A DNA stretch of 64,000 nt. Origin: Aphrocallistes beatrix. Lineage: Eukaryota > Porifera > Hexactinellida > Sceptrulophora > Aphrocallistidae. The DNA lies in NCBI GenBank assembly GCA_963281255.1, contig OY725496.1, forward strand, positions 4,193,723 to 4,257,722. The letters are read 5' to 3'. A program made the position numbers and the translations under genes. Below the pieces are notes generated by a model that saw only the letters and a list, made by a program, of their open reading frames with translations, made no database searches and was not told the DNA's origin. Positions 61,984-64,000 of the stretch are shown here, in pieces (positions within the stretch are counted from its first letter, which is position 1; every line of letters begins with the position of its first letter).

Positions 61984-63896
61984 TCATATCTTCTTGGTAC
62001 TTATAAACGTGTTCCAGTGTCCTGCTACCACGTCTACAACGGTATAACGCTCCAACTCTTTACTGATACTCAGGAGTTTGGGGCTTGATTGGTTTGCGAA
62101 ATCTCGATGTCCCAGTTGTCCGTATGCCCCCCACCCCCAGGTGTACAGGTCCCCCCGTCTGGTGAGAGAGCAAGAGTGCCTAGAACCACAAGACACTCTC
62201 TTGAACTCGATATGTTCATCTTGAAGTTGCAACGGTAGCATTGTTGGTGTCGATATTACCTATGATTTGATACTAATTATGCTAATATGAATGTCTTTAA
62301 ACACTTTAGATTTAATATTAGTATTATAGCCCCATTTCCTGTGAAAGCATGGAACGACTCTTCCATTCTGACTACCCGATATTCTCCCTCTGCCAAGTTG
62401 AGCCCGGCCAGTTCCTAATCGGTGGTGGAGGCGGAGCTGCGAAATGCGGCATTCCTAACGCAATAGAACTGTACTCCGTATCCCTGAGAAGAGACGAGAA
62501 CAAGGAAAACAAAAATCAAGGCAAATATTGCGCAAAATTGCTCTGCCGTAAAGAATTGGAGAAAGAAGCCATGTGGCACTTAGAACGCCATCCAACCGAT
62601 AGCAAGCTCGTGGTTGGAAGTCTCACCTCGAAGAGTAGCCTCATATTTATAGGAAACCTGCCCACCACAGAGGTGAGTGAGGGCGGCCTGCCTGTATCCG
62701 TCCCTGTCCTGGACTTCAAAGGTGAGGTGAAGTGTGCGGAGGACACCAGACACAAACAGGCCAGATTCAGTCCGAAAGGAGACCTCCTCGTAACCGTAAC
62801 AACTGAGAATGTCATGCGTCTGTGGACACTCCCGCAGATGGAGCCGTGCGGTGTGCTGGAGGGGCACAAAGGGGAGGTGAGCGACCTCTCCTTCCACCCC
62901 GACGGGAGCAAGCTCGTGAGCACAGGGGATGATCACGTCATTAGGATCTGGGTGCTTGAGACGTTTAGCGAACTGTTCAGTCTACAGTGGCCACCGGAAG
63001 TAGAAGGGACAGAGAAAACAGAGACATTCACTTGCAAGAACTGTCGAGTGACGTCACGGTACGATTCCAAGGCCAAACTCACCAGGAGCTACATATTCAC
63101 CGCACACAACAAGATAGGGTCGCGCAGGAGATATTCTAGCATTGTACAATGGGACATGAGTGTGGGGAGTATCATCACGAGTAAGAAGAGCGGTCCGCAT
63201 CCTATTTGTGCTGTGGAAGTTGCCTCCGATCCAGATCTACTCGCTGTCGGGAATGTCGAGGGACAAGTTGCGATTTACTGCACGAATTCTTTGAAGTGTC
63301 TCCGTGTGTTACAGGCTCACTCCGTCTCCATAACAAGCATGCATTTCCTGACTCTCCCTGGCAACCCTGCCTCCAAGGAACAACCCGAACCTATCCTGCT
63401 CACTGCCTCCATAGACAGGACTTGCTGCGTCACTTCCTGCAAGTTTAAAGACCCAAAGAGATGGCTCTACTTCATTGCACTGCCGTTGCTTTTCTTATTT
63501 TTAGCTTATCTCATTCCAACTTACTTAAAACCTAGATTTTACTAAATCGAAAACGCTAAAACATTTTAGTTTTGAGATTATCAATTCAATATTTTGCGTA
63601 TTAACAGACCAGCATGATATTTCTTCTTGTTGTGACGTAATTAGTTTATTAATTTGAATCGAATCTAAATTAGATAACGTGCTAATTAGTAATTAAACTG
63701 ACCTGAATCTCAGTCCCTAGTCCAAGTTGTCCAGATTCGTTCCACCCCCAAGAATAGACGTCTCCACTCTCAGTCAAGGCCAGGTTGTGCCATCCTCCGC
63801 TAGCCAATTGCATAACATTGAGACCACCTAATGCTTCTAAAAGTACTGGAGATTCCCTGCTTTCCAGATCGCTATGACCTAACTCTCCTTTTGTGC
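61984..63896 (-). CDS. RCCD1: RCC1 domain-containing protein 1, last two exons (partial)
   Basis: Exons (minus): 63896-63703 and 62259-61984. The joined frame reads TKGELGHSDLESRESPVLLE, LASGGWHNLALTESGDVYSW and GWNESGQLGLGTEIQ, then VSCGSRHSCSLTRRGDLYTW and GWGAYGQLGHRDFANQSS, ending near VVAGHWNTFISTKKI. Block order and wording match the C-terminal RCC1 repeats of RCCD1, which partners KDM8 in chromatin regulation. Earlier exons lie right of the window. The intron 62260-63702 contains PREB on the opposite strand. Confidence 0.85.
62349..63545 (+). CDS. PREB: PREB/Sec12-type Sar1 guanine nucleotide exchange factor, nested antisense in RCCD1
   Basis: A single 398-residue exon. It opens with YPIFSLCQVEPGQFLIGGGG and GAAKCGIPNAIEL, the N-terminal GGGGAAK loop of Sec12/PREB that binds potassium and contacts Sar1. 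WD40 blades follow (QARFSPKGDLLVTVTTENVM; GHKGEVSDLSFHPDGSKLVS; LLAVGNVEGQVAIYCTNSLK). A C-terminal membrane anchor (YFIALPLLFLFLAYLIPTYL) places it in the ER membrane. It activates Sar1 for COPII budding. The start is 89 bp from one RCCD1 exon, the stop 157 bp from the next. Confidence 0.93.
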   Translation: MERLFHSDYPIFSLCQVEPGQFLIGGGGGAAKCGIPNAIELYSVSLRRDENKENKNQGKYCAKLLCRKELEKEAMWHLERHPTDSKLVVGSLTSKSSLIFIGNLPTTEVSEGGLPVSVPVLDFKGEVKCAEDTRHKQARFSPKGDLLVTVTTENVMRLWTLPQMEPCGVLEGHKGEVSDLSFHPDGSKLVSTGDDHVIRIWVLETFSELFSLQWPPEVEGTEKTETFTCKNCRVTSRYDSKAKLTRSYIFTAHNKIGSRRRYSSIVQWDMSVGSIITSKKSGPHPICAVEVASDPDLLAVGNVEGQVAIYCTNSLKCLRVLQAHSVSITSMHFLTLPGNPASKEQPEPILLTASIDRTCCVTSCKFKDPKRWLYFIALPLLFLFLAYLIPTYLKPRFY

Positions 63897-64000
63897 CTAG
63901 ATTAAAACGACGATATCACATTACTCCGGACAGTATAAATAGAAATTTGAGCTGGATTAAGTAGTTCTATCTTTGCATCAGTATCATGGCGGTTACTCCG
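63897..64000 (-). other. Right-edge sequence within RCCD1
   Basis: Intron upstream (minus strand) of the RCCD1 exon at 63896; I could not place the preceding exon in the remaining 104 bp. Confidence 0.3.

Overview
The window is animal nuclear DNA. Coding sequence is interrupted by many short introns (mostly 55-150 bp) with GT-AG or rarely GC-AG ends, and the gene set is metazoan (BTBD9, TECPR2, RCCD1, NUP35, DBNL, WDPCP, COMMD8, CETN3, GAMT, EXOC5). The most striking property is that complete genes sit inside the introns of other genes. Dense intronic nesting has been reported for ctenophore genomes, so a ctenophore is my best guess for the source. That is an inference from architecture; a sponge, placozoan or cnidarian is not excluded.

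Layout. (1) 1-5.7 kb: the 3' two thirds of EXOC5 (exocyst Sec10; its N-terminal exons lie left of the window). Its introns contain the 3' part of RANBP3, an LRWD1-like WD40 gene and, antisense, SWSAP1. (2) 6.2-8.5 kb: an intronless sarcosine-oxidase-type flavoenzyme and a solitary histone H2B gene. (3) 8.5-17.3 kb: a gene-poor, AT-rich block built from repeats. It holds two 12-bp palindromic minisatellites, a 141-bp tandem unit, GC-rich double-hairpin modules, an integrase transposon relic, a 1.8-kb fold-back element, a mariner-like MITE and a 156-bp MITE. (4) 17.3-29.2 kb: CIAO3, then RIOX1 (NO66), whose 14 exons enclose WDPCP, a second H2B copy, SLC10A7 and SWT1, all on the host strand. (5) 29.8-41.2 kb: TECPR2, NUP35 and DBNL. 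(6) 41.5-50.2 kb: BTBD9 (9 exons) enclosing four antisense genes: a CtlX-like amidinohydrolase, COMMD8, XPNPEP1 and a coiled-coil protein. (7) 50.5-60 kb: SNAPC1, VARS, a centrin-3, GAMT, ECHS1 and OPA3 in a same-strand row. (8) 60.4-64 kb: DLAT and RCCD1 on the minus strand, with PREB nested antisense in an RCCD1 intron.

Exon models were built by hand from reading frames, splice consensus and remembered family similarity. Every joined model given here keeps frame across all its junctions. Most guest genes are intronless while their hosts are intron-rich, and guests begin or end within 60-150 bp of host splice sites. The genes are mostly housekeeping (trafficking, translation, mitochondrial metabolism, chromatin, cilia) and do not form one pathway. 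The noteworthy biology is the architecture itself and the repeat block at 8.5-17.3 kb.
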